From NCBI RefSeq assembly GCF_900107145.1, contig NZ_FNOW01000019.1, forward strand, positions 1 to 51,071: a DNA stretch of 51,071 nt, read 5' to 3'. This document shows positions 43,941-51,071 of this stretch, piece after piece. The position numbers and the translations under genes are program-made. How positions within the stretch are numbered: position 1 is the first letter of the stretch; each line of letters opens with the position of its first letter. Under the pieces are notes generated by a model. That model worked only from the letters and a program-made list of their open reading frames with translations. It did no database searches and had not been told where the DNA came from. Origin of the DNA: Allochromatium warmingii (GTDB lineage Bacteria; Pseudomonadota; Gammaproteobacteria; Chromatiales; Chromatiaceae).

Positions 43941-44081
43941 ATGGCTAACACCAGCATGACCGGTCTGACCGAGCAAGAAGCACAAGAGTTCCATGGCATC
44001 TTCGTGCAGAGCATGACGGCCTTCTTTGGCATCGTCGTCATCGCACACATCCTCGCTTGGCTGTGGCGCCCCTGGCTGTAA
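43941..44081 (+). CDS. pufB: LH1 antenna beta polypeptide, copy 1
   Basis: A 46-residue membrane polypeptide of the core light-harvesting ring. The polar N-terminus [19 protein letters not shown] leads into one membrane helix with the bacteriochlorophyll-ligating His in [23 protein letters not shown] lies 8 nt upstream of the ATG. It pairs with pufA 80 nt downstream. Nearly identical to copy 3 at 48006-48149. Confidence 0.96.
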
Positions 44082-44160
44082 TTGTGGGTCGAGTTTCAGG
44101 CCACCACCGGCCACTTGACAACTGATCGAACCCATTACGCATTTATTCTAGGAGAAAACG

Positions 44161-44358
44161 ATGATGTCACCTGATCTTTGGAAAATCTGGCTGCTGCTCG
44201 ATCCCCGCCGCATCCTCATTGCCATCTTTGCCTTCCTGACCATCCTGGGTCTGGCGATCCACATGATTCTGCTGAGCACCGCTGAATTCAACTGGCTCGA
44301 AGACGGCGTTCCGGCCGCTACGGTCCAGCAAGTGACGCCTGTCGTTCCCCAACGGTAA
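44161..44358 (+). CDS. pufA: LH1 antenna alpha polypeptide, copy 1
   Basis: A 65-residue single-helix antenna protein: [19 protein letters not shown], then the bacteriochlorophyll ligand His in [17 protein letters not shown], then a polar C-terminal tail. AGGAG lies about 7 nt upstream. ATG codons at 44161 and 44164 are both possible. A strong hairpin follows before pufL. Confidence 0.95.
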   Translation: MMSPDLWKIWLLLDPRRILIAIFAFLTILGLAIHMILLSTAEFNWLEDGVPAATVQQVTPVVPQR

Positions 44359-44375
44359 TCGCGTCCTTGACGGGG

Positions 44376-44422
44376 GTGGCGGGTCAAGGGGGTTCGTCCG
44401 CCAGGTGAACCCCGCCCGCCAC
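44376..44422 (+). promoter_or_regulatory. pufA-pufL intercistronic mRNA hairpin
   Basis: GTGGCGGG (44376-44383) pairs with CCCGCCAC (44415-44422), and inside it GGGGTTC (44389-44395) pairs with GAACCCC (44407-44413), separated by a small asymmetric internal loop. In Rhodobacter a hairpin at this place protects the upstream pufBA segment from 3'-5' decay and sets antenna in excess over reaction centre; the same role is inferred here. Confidence 0.75.
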
Positions 44423-44481
44423 TGACAGTGCTCAGAGGAGGCGGCCGTCTCGATGGTGCCTCCCCAGCAGAGGATATTACG

Positions 44482-45318
44482 ATGGCCATGCTCAGTTTTG
44501 AGAGAAAATACCGCGTCCGTGGCGGGACGCTGATAGGGGGAGACCTATTCGACTTCTGGGTGGGGCCGTTTTATGTCGGCTTCTTCGGGGTCGCGGGCTT
44601 CTTCTTTGCATTGTTGGGCGTGCTCCTGATTGTCTGGGGCGCGACCATGGGTCCGAACGTCGAACTCCAAACCTATAACATCTGGCAGATCAGTATTGCT
44701 CCCCCGGATCTGAGTTATGGTTTGGGAATGGCTCCTTTAGATCAAGGCGGCTTGTGGCAGATCATCACGATCTGTGCCATCGGCGCATTTGTGTCTTGGG
44801 CGCTGCGTGAAGTCGAAATTTGCCGCAAGCTCGGCATCGGCTTCCATATCCCGTTTGCGTTTGCTTTCGCAATCGGTGCCTATTTGGTGCTCGTCGTGGT
44901 GCGTCCGATCCTGATGGGTGCATGGGGCCACGGTTTCCCCTACGGCATTCTCAGCCATTTGGACTGGGTGTCGAATGTGGGCTATCAGTTCCTGCATTTC
45001 CATTACAACCCGGCGCACATGCTGGCTATCACGTTCTTCTTCACCAACTGTATGGCGCTGTCGATGCACGGCTCGCTGATTCTGTCGGTGACCAACCCCC
45101 AAAAGGGCGAAGAAGTCAAAACCAGCGAGCACGAGAACACCTTCTTCCGCGATATCGTGGGCTACTCCATCGGCGCACTGGCCATCCATCGTCTGGGTCT
45201 GTTCTTAGCCCTCAGCGCGGTGTTCTGGAGCGCGGTCTGTATCGTGATCAGTGGCCCCTTCTGGACACGCGGTTGGCCGGAATGGTGGAACTGGTGGCTT
45301 GAGCTCCCGCTCTGGTAG
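44482..45318 (+). CDS. pufL: Photosynthetic reaction centre L subunit
   Basis: A 278-residue five-helix subunit of the type II reaction centre. It binds half of the special pair, an accessory bacteriochlorophyll, bacteriopheophytin and QB. Conserved features are [28 protein letters not shown] at the N-terminus, the ligand helix [21 protein letters not shown], and HGSLIL. The ATG at 44482 is chosen for the N-terminus and an AGAGGA about 9 nt upstream; the frame extends further without similarity. pufM follows after 16 nt. Confidence 0.98.
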   Translation: MAMLSFERKYRVRGGTLIGGDLFDFWVGPFYVGFFGVAGFFFALLGVLLIVWGATMGPNVELQTYNIWQISIAPPDLSYGLGMAPLDQGGLWQIITICAIGAFVSWALREVEICRKLGIGFHIPFAFAFAIGAYLVLVVVRPILMGAWGHGFPYGILSHLDWVSNVGYQFLHFHYNPAHMLAITFFFTNCMALSMHGSLILSVTNPQKGEEVKTSEHENTFFRDIVGYSIGALAIHRLGLFLALSAVFWSAVCIVISGPFWTRGWPEWWNWWLELPLW

Positions 45319-45334
45319 GATCTAGGAGACTACA

Positions 45335-46312
45335 ATGCCCGAATATCAAAATATTTTTACGACCGTGCAGGTACGCTCTCCGGCTTATCCCGGGGTGCCG
45401 CTGCCGAAGGGCAGCCTGCCCCGCATCGGTAAACCGATCTTCTCCTACTGGGTCGGAAAAATCGGCGACGCTCAGATTGGCCCGATCTATCTTGGCTTCA
45501 CCGGTACGCTGTCGATTATCTTCGGCTTCTTTGCGCTGTTTATCATCGGCTTCAACATGCTGGCCTCGGTGGACTGGAATATTATCCAGTTCGTCAAGCA
45601 TTTCTTTTGGTTAGCACTGGAGCCGCCGGCACCGCAATACGGTCTGAGCATTCCGCCACTGTCTGAAGGTGGTTGGTGGTTGATGGCCGGTGGTTTCCTG
45701 ACCGCTTCAATCATGCTGTGGTGGGTGCGTACCTACAAGCGTGCTGAAGCACTGGGGATGAGCCAGCATCTGTCTTGGGCGTTTGCTGCCGCGATCTTTT
45801 TCTATCTGAGCTTGGGCTTTATCCGCCCGGTGATGATGGGAAGCTGGGCGGAAGCCGTGCCCTTCGGCATCTTCCCGCATCTGGACTGGACGGCCGCGTT
45901 CTCGATTCGCTACGGCAATCTGTACTACAACCCGTTCCACATGCTCTCGATTGCGTTCCTATATGGTTCGGCGCTGCTGTTTGCGATGCACGGTGCGACC
46001 ATTCTGGCCGTCAGCCGCTTCGGTGGTGACCGCGAGATCGATCAAATTACGGATCGTGGTACAGCCGCAGAGCGTGCAGCGATTTTCTGGCGCTGGACGA
46101 TGGGCTTTAACGCTTCGATGGAGTCGATCCATCGCTGGGCGTGGTGGTGCGCGGTGTTGACCGTCATCACGGCTGGTATCGGCATTCTTCTGACCGGAAC
46201 GGTGGTCGAGAACTGGTATCTCTGGGCTATCAAGCATGGTGTAGCTCCGGCGTATCCAGAGGTCGTGACCGCTGTAGACCCATACGCTGCGGCTGCGGGG
46301 GTGACGCAATGA
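45335..46312 (+). CDS. pufM: Photosynthetic reaction centre M subunit
   Basis: A 325-residue partner of PufL that binds the other special-pair bacteriochlorophyll, QA and shares the non-haem iron. Features: [20 protein letters not shown] at the N-terminus, [13 protein letters not shown], the helix [21 protein letters not shown], and HGATIL. AGGAG lies about 8 nt upstream. The stop overlaps the pufC start (ATGA), coupling translation of the cytochrome. Confidence 0.98.
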   Translation: MPEYQNIFTTVQVRSPAYPGVPLPKGSLPRIGKPIFSYWVGKIGDAQIGPIYLGFTGTLSIIFGFFALFIIGFNMLASVDWNIIQFVKHFFWLALEPPAPQYGLSIPPLSEGGWWLMAGGFLTASIMLWWVRTYKRAEALGMSQHLSWAFAAAIFFYLSLGFIRPVMMGSWAEAVPFGIFPHLDWTAAFSIRYGNLYYNPFHMLSIAFLYGSALLFAMHGATILAVSRFGGDREIDQITDRGTAAERAAIFWRWTMGFNASMESIHRWAWWCAVLTVITAGIGILLTGTVVENWYLWAIKHGVAPAYPEVVTAVDPYAAAAGVTQ

Positions 46313-47394
46313 ATCTCGCCAAGCAACTGACCCTGCCCGCTGTCGCGGTTGTCGCCTCTGTGGTGCTACTCGGCTGCGAGCGCCCACCGCCGGAAACCGT
46401 CCAGATCGGTTATCGCGGTGTGGCGATGGAGCAGAACTTCAATCCGCGTCTGCTCGAAGCCAACATCAAGGCGAATATGCCGGTTGAGTCGCTGCCGCCC
46501 TCCGCGCCAGGTGGCCCGAAGGTCTCGGACGTGTATGAAAACGTCCAAGTACTGAAGGATCTGAGCGTTGCGGAATTTACCCGCACGATGGTCGCAGTGA
46601 CGACTTGGGTGTCGCCGAAAGAAGGCTGTAACTATTGCCACGTTCCGGGTAACTGGGCCTCTGACGACATCTACACCAAAGTGGTGTCACGTCGGATGTT
46701 CGAGCTGACCCGCGCTGCTAACAGCGACTGGAAAAACCACGTTGCTCAGACTGGTGTGACCTGTTACACCTGTCATCGGGGTAACCCAGTGCCGAAGTAT
46801 GTGTGGGTGACAGATCCAGGCCCGAACCAGCCTTCAGCGGTGAAGCCGACTGGTCAGAACTATGCGTCCTCAACTGTCGCTTACTCATCGTTGCCCTTTG
46901 ATCCCTACACCCCGTTCTTGGATCAAGCCAACGAAATCCGCGTGATCGGTCAGACGGCGTTACCTGCTGGTAACACTAACTCGATCAAGCAGGCTGAGTG
47001 GACGTATGGCTTGATGATGCAGATCTCCGATTCGCTCGGCGTCAGCTGCACCTTCTGCCACAACAGTCGCGCCTTCTACGACTGGAAGCAAAGTACACCG
47101 CAGCGCACGACGGCTTGGTACGCGATTCGTCACGTCCGCGACATCAACCAGAACTACATCTGGCCGCTCAACGATGTGCTACCGGCTTCGCGCAAAGGGC
47201 CGTATGGCGACCCCTTCAAAGTTGGCTGCATGACCTGTCACCAGGGTGCATACAAGCCGCTTTACGGGGCACAGATGGCGAAGGACTACCCCGGGCTGCA
47301 CAAGTCCACCCCGGCTGAAGCCGCTCCGACACCCGCCGCGCCTGAAGCACCCGCACCGGTTGAGAACGTCGCACCGGCTCCGCAGCAGTTGTAA
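46309..47394 (+). CDS. pufC: Reaction-centre tetraheme cytochrome c subunit
   Basis: A 361-residue periplasmic cytochrome that re-reduces the special pair. The lipobox LLGC with Cys23 ([11 protein letters not shown]) anchors it by lipid. Four heme motifs are intact: CNYCH, CYTCH, CTFCH and CMTCH. The C-terminal 35 residues are a Pro/Ala-rich tail. The ATG at 46309 overlaps the pufM stop. Further antenna genes follow, as in Chromatiaceae. Confidence 0.97.
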   Translation: MNLAKQLTLPAVAVVASVVLLGCERPPPETVQIGYRGVAMEQNFNPRLLEANIKANMPVESLPPSAPGGPKVSDVYENVQVLKDLSVAEFTRTMVAVTTWVSPKEGCNYCHVPGNWASDDIYTKVVSRRMFELTRAANSDWKNHVAQTGVTCYTCHRGNPVPKYVWVTDPGPNQPSAVKPTGQNYASSTVAYSSLPFDPYTPFLDQANEIRVIGQTALPAGNTNSIKQAEWTYGLMMQISDSLGVSCTFCHNSRAFYDWKQSTPQRTTAWYAIRHVRDINQNYIWPLNDVLPASRKGPYGDPFKVGCMTCHQGAYKPLYGAQMAKDYPGLHKSTPAEAAPTPAAPEAPAPVENVAPAPQQL

Positions 47395-47499
47395 GGTAAG
47401 GCCAGAGAGGATCGAACCGATGAGCAAGGACGCTCGCGGGCTGCTGGAGCGGAGCGCCAGCAGCCGATGTAAGACCCGCGACGAAATGCGCAGACACTG

Positions 47500-47644
47500 A
47501 CTAGCGAACATCGCTCAAGGTCTGAATTGACCGAAGACACAGCAGAAGGAATTTCATGTTGTCTTTGAGTCCAGTTTCGTCGCGTTCACGGGGATAATCG
47601 TTATTGCGCACGTCCCCGTGTGGTTGTGGCGTCCTTGGCTATAA
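47500..47644 (+). pseudogene. Decayed LH1 beta gene (second pufB copy)
   Basis: The 3' half reads KEFHVVFESSFVAFTGIIVIAH followed by VPVWLWRPWL and a stop at 47642-47644, clearly a beta polypeptide with its ligand His. Upstream, SELTEDTAE is in another frame: relative to copy 3 there is one extra base in the GCG-AAG-GAA stretch near 47541-47545. In the frame of the 3' half a TGA stands just upstream, and no ATG with Shine-Dalgarno aligns with the starts of copies 1 and 3. It occupies the pufB2 position of pufB1A1LMC-B2A2-B3A3. Confidence 0.88.
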
Positions 47645-47722
47645 TGGCCTAGGGTATTCATGTTCGTGAGCGAACGGGCGTTGATTCAGCACCGCCCACC
47701 AGTAAGAGACCGGAGAATACAC

Positions 47723-47857
47723 ATGCACAAACTTTGGCTGATCTTTGATCCGCGTAGAACCTTGGTTGCCCTGTTCGGCTTCCTGTTTGTCCTGGGCCTG
47801 CTGATTCACTTCATCCTGCTCAGCAGCCCGGCCTTCAACTGGCTGAGTGGCTCCTAA
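47723..47857 (+). CDS. pufA: LH1 antenna alpha polypeptide, copy 2
   Basis: A 44-residue alpha polypeptide, shorter at the C-terminus than copies 1 and 3. It keeps [19 protein letters not shown] and the ligand His in [27 protein letters not shown] lies about 6 nt upstream of the ATG. Intact although its partner beta gene is broken; it could pair with beta from copies 1 or 3. Confidence 0.92.
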   Translation: MHKLWLIFDPRRTLVALFGFLFVLGLLIHFILLSSPAFNWLSGS

Positions 47858-48005
47858 GTCCCAATTTGGGCGTCGGCAAGCTCTTGAATCGGATCAATCA
47901 TTCGATCTATCACGGTTCATGAACTTGCCAACCGATCCCTAATAACAGGGATATTCGCGGTAACGGCCGATTTGGCCCAACTTGATTCAAAGTGAGGATA
48001 ATTCA

Positions 48006-48149
48006 ATGGCTGATCAGAAGAGCATGACCGGGCTGACCGAAGACGAAGCGAAGGAATTCCACGCGATCTTCACCCAGAGCATGACCATGTTTTTTGGCAT
48101 CGTGATCATTGCTCACATCCTGGCGTGGTTGTGGCGTCCCTGGCTGTAA
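48006..48149 (+). CDS. pufB: LH1 antenna beta polypeptide, copy 3
   Basis: A 47-residue beta polypeptide: [20 protein letters not shown], then the helix with His ligand in [21 protein letters not shown] lies about 8 nt upstream. The preceding intergenic region has stems CCCAATTTGGG (47864-47874) and ATCCCT/AGGGAT (about 47935-47952) that may stabilise segments of the mRNA. Confidence 0.95.
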   Translation: MADQKSMTGLTEDEAKEFHAIFTQSMTMFFGIVIIAHILAWLWRPWL

Positions 48150-48245
48150 TTGCCAGACTGCCGCTGCGTTGCGGATTATGACGGGAGGCAGGCGACTGAA
48201 TGATTAAGTCGCCGCATCCCGTTTCATTCGTCAGGAGAACCCCCG

Positions 48246-48449
48246 ATGATGCCTGAACAACTCTATAAAATTTGGCTGGCCTTCGATCCGCGCACGGCTC
48301 TGATTGGGCTGGGTGCCTTTTTGTTTGTGCTGGCTTTACTCATTCATTACATGCTGCTGCGCTCGCCAGAATTCGACTGGTTGCAGGGCCCGGATTATGC
48401 GCCGGTCACGCTGTCGGCCGGAATGTCCGCTCTGCCGGCTGGTCGTTAA
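48246..48449 (+). CDS. pufA: LH1 antenna alpha polypeptide, copy 3
   Basis: A 67-residue alpha polypeptide: [19 protein letters not shown], the ligand His in [18 protein letters not shown], and a longer C-terminal tail. AGGAG lies about 10 nt upstream. ATG 48246 and 48249 are both possible. Last gene of the puf operon, followed by a terminator. Confidence 0.95.
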   Translation: MMPEQLYKIWLAFDPRTALIGLGAFLFVLALLIHYMLLRSPEFDWLQGPDYAPVTLSAGMSALPAGR

Positions 48450-48471
48450 TTCGAGCGATCGAAGGCAGGCG

Positions 48472-48515
48472 CGGGCGGGGAGCGTATTGTTGCCTCCCTC
48501 GCCCGTTTTGCGTTT
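48472..48515 (+). terminator. Rho-independent terminator of the puf operon
   Basis: CGGGCGGGGAG (48472-48482) pairs with CTCCCTCGCCCG (48494-48505) with one bulged T, followed at once by GTTTTGCGTTTTG. A GC-rich stem and T-rich tail at the end of the last puf gene make this a convincing intrinsic terminator. Confidence 0.8.
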
Positions 48516-48561
48516 TGCGCGACGGTATTGATTGTTGTTGCACTGATTGAAATCAGAAATC

Positions 48562-48993
48562 ATGCACTTTTACCTTGAATCCCTGTCTTTAGCCACACAA
48601 GCGCCGATTGAAATCATTGATCTCTCGGAACAAGTACGGCAGGCCTGTGCGCGTTATCCGCTGCAACAAGGTTGGGTGACGATTACATCTGCGCATACAA
48701 CCGGGTTTATTGCGCTCAATGAACGTGAGCCAAAGCTGCAACAGGATATGCTCGATTTTTTGACGCGCTTGGCCCCACCTGCTCAAGCGCATTATCGTCA
48801 CGATCTTGATCCAATTGATGGCCGTCCGAATACGCATTCGCATCTCATTGGATTGTTTATGAATGCGTCTGCAACCATTATTGTGGCAGATGGTCAGTTA
48901 TTGCTCGGTGACTGGCAATCGGTATTCTTTATTGAACTCGATGGGCCACGTCCGCACCGTCAGGTACGCCTTCAGATTGCCGGTCAGCTTTAA
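48562..48993 (+). CDS. YjbQ/UPF0047 family protein
   Basis: A 143-residue protein of the YjbQ family, some members of which show weak thiamine-phosphate synthase activity. Signature residues: ITSAHTTGFIALNE, NTHSHLIGLFMNAS, and LLGDWQSVFFIELDGPRPHR. ATG 48562 is preferred over TTG 48547. It lies between puf and the RuBisCO-like gene on the same strand; no functional link is evident. Confidence 0.88.
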   Translation: MHFYLESLSLATQAPIEIIDLSEQVRQACARYPLQQGWVTITSAHTTGFIALNEREPKLQQDMLDFLTRLAPPAQAHYRHDLDPIDGRPNTHSHLIGLFMNASATIIVADGQLLLGDWQSVFFIELDGPRPHRQVRLQIAGQL

Positions 48994-49078
48994 TCGCCAA
49001 TCGCTAGGTGTATGTAAGCGTCTGGCTATCGACTGATCTGCTCCCTCTATTGAAATTCCCCGCAATGCGACTGATTCC

Positions 49079-50401
49079 ATGACAGCAAGTGATTGGGCTG
49101 GATTTTTCGCTGATGCTGCCGCGCTTGATCGCGAAGCGTATCTGTTTCTTGAATATTATCTGGAATGCAGTGGCGATCCAGAATTAGCGGCCGCACATTT
49201 TTGTTCCGAGCAATCAACCGCACAATGGCGGCGCGTCGGTTTCGATGAAGATTTGCGCCCGCAATTCGGAGCGCGTGTTGTCGATCTCGAAATAATTGAA
49301 TCCGGGCGTCGCGCATTTAGTTATGGCGTCGGATCGGCACAGCACGCGCCGGTCACTGCGTGTCGGATCCGCATTGCGCATCCGCATGGAAATTTCGGCC
49401 CGCGTTTGCCGAATTTATTGAGCGCCATCTGTGGTGAAGGGACGTTTTTTTCGCCTAGTGCGCCCATTGTCAAATTACTCGATATTGAATTTCCTGATAG
49501 CTATTTAGCGCACTTTCAAGGCCCGCAATTCGGTGTTGCTGGCTTGCGTGATCTATTACAAGTGTATGATCGCCCGATTTTTTTCGGTGTGATTAAACCG
49601 AATATTGGTCTGCCGCCAGAAGCATTTAGCGAATTAGGGCACGAAAGCTGGCTTGGTGGTCTCGATATTGCCAAAGATGATGAAATGCTGGCGGATACCG
49701 ATTGGTGTCCGCTGGATCGTCGCGCCGAATTATTAGGCGCAGCGCGGCAGCGTGCTGAAGCGGCGACCGGTGTGCCAAAAATGTATTTGGCTAATATCAC
49801 TGATGAAGTGGATCAGTTAATTGCTTTGCATGATCGCGCTATTGAACGCGGAGCAAATGCGTTATTGATTAACGCCATGCCAACTGGCTTGAGCGCGGTG
49901 CGCATGTTGCGCCGTCATGCTCGCGTGCCGCTGATGGCGCATTTTCCGTTTATTGCGCCCTTTGCACGCTTGGCGCACTTCGGCGTTCACACCCGCGTTT
50001 TCACCAAGCTGCAACGGCTGGCCGGCTTCGATGTCATCATCATGCCCGGCTTTGGCCCGCGAATGCACATGGATGATGACGAGGTGCGGGCGTGTGCGGC
50101 GGCTTGTTTGGAACCGATGGGGCCGATCAAACCGAGTCTGCCGGTGCCGGGCGGCAGCGATTGGGCGGGAACCTTGCGCCCGCTCTATGAAAAACTGGGC
50201 ACGGTCGATTTCGGTTTTGTGCCCGGACGCGGTGTGTTCGGGCATCCGCTGGGGCCGCGAGCGGGTGCGGCGAGCATCCGTCAGGCGTGGGACGCGATTG
50301 TTGCTGGTGAGACGCTGGAGGCGTGTGCTGCCCGCCATCCTGAGTTAAGCACGGCGCTGGCCGCCTTTGGTCAACCGTCGCACGCTGGAGGTCAGGGATG
50401 A
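49079..50401 (+). CDS. RuBisCO-like protein, form IV (photosynthetic clade)
   Basis: A 440-residue RuBisCO large-subunit homologue. The motif [12 protein letters not shown] (39-50), [10 protein letters not shown] and [13 protein letters not shown] match the Chlorobium tepidum/Allochromatium form IV-Photo type as I recall it. The metal-site lysine segment is kept (LDIAKDDE, Lys199). The catalytic KPK is replaced by KPN (173-175), and the loop-6 GK region reads GGSDWAGTL, so CO2 fixation is not expected. Relatives act in sulfur/methylthio compound metabolism or remain undefined. It overlaps idi by 4 bp (ATGA), implying coupled translation. Confidence 0.93.
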   Translation: MTASDWAGFFADAAALDREAYLFLEYYLECSGDPELAAAHFCSEQSTAQWRRVGFDEDLRPQFGARVVDLEIIESGRRAFSYGVGSAQHAPVTACRIRIAHPHGNFGPRLPNLLSAICGEGTFFSPSAPIVKLLDIEFPDSYLAHFQGPQFGVAGLRDLLQVYDRPIFFGVIKPNIGLPPEAFSELGHESWLGGLDIAKDDEMLADTDWCPLDRRAELLGAARQRAEAATGVPKMYLANITDEVDQLIALHDRAIERGANALLINAMPTGLSAVRMLRRHARVPLMAHFPFIAPFARLAHFGVHTRVFTKLQRLAGFDVIIMPGFGPRMHMDDDEVRACAAACLEPMGPIKPSLPVPGGSDWAGTLRPLYEKLGTVDFGFVPGRGVFGHPLGPRAGAASIRQAWDAIVAGETLEACAARHPELSTALAAFGQPSHAGGQG

Positions 50402-50970
50402 CAGCACATCTTGTGCCGCCACTGCAGGCCAGTGATCTAGAGCGAGCCGCTGAGCGCGATGCTGCCGAGCAGGTGATTGCGGTCGATGCGCAGGATCAGC
50501 CACTCGGTGTTGCCGGAAAGCTCGCCGCGCATCAAGACGGGCAATTGCATCGGGCGTTTTCGATTTTAGTTTTTAATACCCAGGGTGAATTGCTATTACA
50601 GCGCCGCGCTGCCAGCAAATATCATTTTGCGAATTATTGGTCGAATACGTGCTGTGGTCATCCGCGCCCCGACGAGACCACGCCAGCAGCGGCTGGGCGG
50701 CGATTAAAAGAAGAATTTGGCATCCGCGTGCCATTGAGCGAGCGGGCTGAATTTGTCTATCGTGCTGAAGATCAGGCGAGCGGACTGATTGAGCATGAAT
50801 ATCTGCACGTTTTTTACGGCGTTCACGCTGAGGCACCGCGCCCAGATCCGACCGAGATCGGCGCGTGGCGCTGGATGTCGGTCGCGGCGATTCGGCGGGC
50901 GTTGCGGCAGCATCCCGATTGGTTTACTCCCTGGTTTAAGCTGCTGGTCGAGCGAATACTTACGACTTGA
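50398..50970 (+). CDS. idi: Isopentenyl-diphosphate delta-isomerase, type I
   Basis: A 190-residue Nudix-fold enzyme interconverting isopentenyl and dimethylallyl diphosphate, feeding carotenoids, quinones and the bacteriochlorophyll phytyl tail. The active-site Cys is in NTCCGHPRP near 84-92, the Nudix-like helix [13 protein letters not shown] follows, and the second catalytic Glu lies in [10 protein letters not shown] near 135. The start ATG overlaps the RuBisCO-like gene stop. Idi genes in photosynthesis clusters are common; direct coupling to a RuBisCO-like gene is less so. Confidence 0.95.
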   Translation: MTAHLVPPLQASDLERAAERDAAEQVIAVDAQDQPLGVAGKLAAHQDGQLHRAFSILVFNTQGELLLQRRAASKYHFANYWSNTCCGHPRPDETTPAAAGRRLKEEFGIRVPLSERAEFVYRAEDQASGLIEHEYLHVFYGVHAEAPRPDPTEIGAWRWMSVAAIRRALRQHPDWFTPWFKLLVERILTT

Positions 50971-50991
50971 TTATTGCCCCTCATTCAAATC

Positions 50992-51028
50992 TGCGCTTTT
51001 CTAAGCCAATCTAGGCTTTTGAAGCGCA
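50992..51028 (+). terminator. Hairpin after idi
   Basis: TGCGCTT (50992-50998) pairs with AAGCGCA (51022-51028), with an inner AAGCC/GGCTT stem at 51003-51007 and 51013-51017. It follows the idi stop by 22 nt and probably ends the transcript. A further small palindrome AGGTCT-GTG-AGACCT lies at 51048-51062, near the window edge. Confidence 0.55.
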
Positions 51029-51071
51029 CAGTTGAGGGTGCAGGGTCAGGTCTGTGAGACCTACGTTGAAC

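Noticed and set aside
43614-43941. Minus-strand frames in the bchZ-pufB gap, one with a hydrophobic C-terminal stretch, considered as a small membrane protein or PufQ-like gene.
   Set aside because: They run antisense to the puf leader, overlap its promoter, have no convincing ribosome-binding site, and do not resemble PufQ.
49079-50401. True RuBisCO large subunit.
   Set aside because: The catalytic KPK is KPN and the loop-6 lysine region is replaced; no small subunit gene follows.
1-51071. CRISPR array associated with the IscB nuclease.
   Set aside because: No series of regularly spaced direct repeats was found; IscB uses its adjacent omega-RNA, and no cas genes are present.
1-51071. tRNA and rRNA genes.
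   Set aside because: No cloverleaf with T-loop GGTTCGA-type signature in proper context and no rRNA core sequences were recognised in the intergenic gaps.

Overview
The window is a gene-dense stretch of chromosome, most probably from a purple sulfur bacterium (Gammaproteobacteria, Chromatiales/Chromatiaceae). The strongest evidence is the photosynthesis cluster at the right end: bchZ, then a puf operon in the order pufB-pufA-pufL-pufM-pufC followed by further LH1 beta/alpha copies, the layout known from Allochromatium-type bacteria. A Chlorobium/Allochromatium-type RuBisCO-like protein lies downstream. Gammaproteobacterial blocks (aroQ-accB-accC, mltD beside methyltransferase-rnhA-dnaQ, recA-recX-alaS, recO-pdxJ) agree with this.

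Layout. 1-5600: the start of an unidentified gene, a TauD-like dioxygenase and an RND efflux pump/adaptor pair. 5755-8441: a small unknown protein, then aroQ-accB-accC. 8671-13760: a diguanylate cyclase, an IscB (OMEGA) element with its omega-RNA, heme oxygenase, and a divergent bacteriophytochrome with no output domain. 13797-20948: an SDR enzyme, dnaQ, rnhA, a methyltransferase, mltD, and clpB behind a sigma-32-like promoter. 21233-25864: recA interrupted by a mini-intein, recX, alaS. 26092-29476: an isochorismatase-fold hydrolase convergent with and overlapping waaA, then pdxJ and recO. 29506-32221: a short relic of the same IscB family, a RIO-type kinase, and a fused NuoC/NuoD-like (HycE/HyfG-like) protein lacking NiFe ligands. 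32537-33793: an outer-membrane beta-barrel protein. 33886-41918: a six-gene minus-strand operon that matches the TagQRST-PpkA threonine-phosphorylation module of type VI secretion systems, with PpkA split into kinase and vWA proteins and no T6SS structural gene in sight. 42115-48515: bchZ and puf. 48562-50970: YjbQ, RuBisCO-like protein, Idi.

How the genes work together. bchZ and puf supply bacteriochlorophyll synthesis, the reaction centre and LH1. Idi supplies isoprenoid precursors for phytyl/carotenoid synthesis and is translationally coupled to the RuBisCO-like protein. The phytochrome and heme oxygenase form a chromophore/sensor pair. Removing the IscB element places the diguanylate cyclase directly behind heme oxygenase, which suggests an ancestral light/c-di-GMP module. 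The kinase, vWA protein, ABC transporter, FGE-fold protein and lipoprotein look like a complete envelope-to-cytoplasm signalling relay.

Most worth following up: the TagQRST/split-PpkA module without T6SS; the IscB/omega-RNA element and its truncated sibling, both abutting an ATGA that contains a host start codon; the RecA mini-intein; the decayed second pufB; the overlapped operator/promoter of puf; the RuBisCO-like protein/idi coupling; and the orphan NiFe-less hydrogenase-like protein. Everything here is read by eye; no database search or structure prediction was run.
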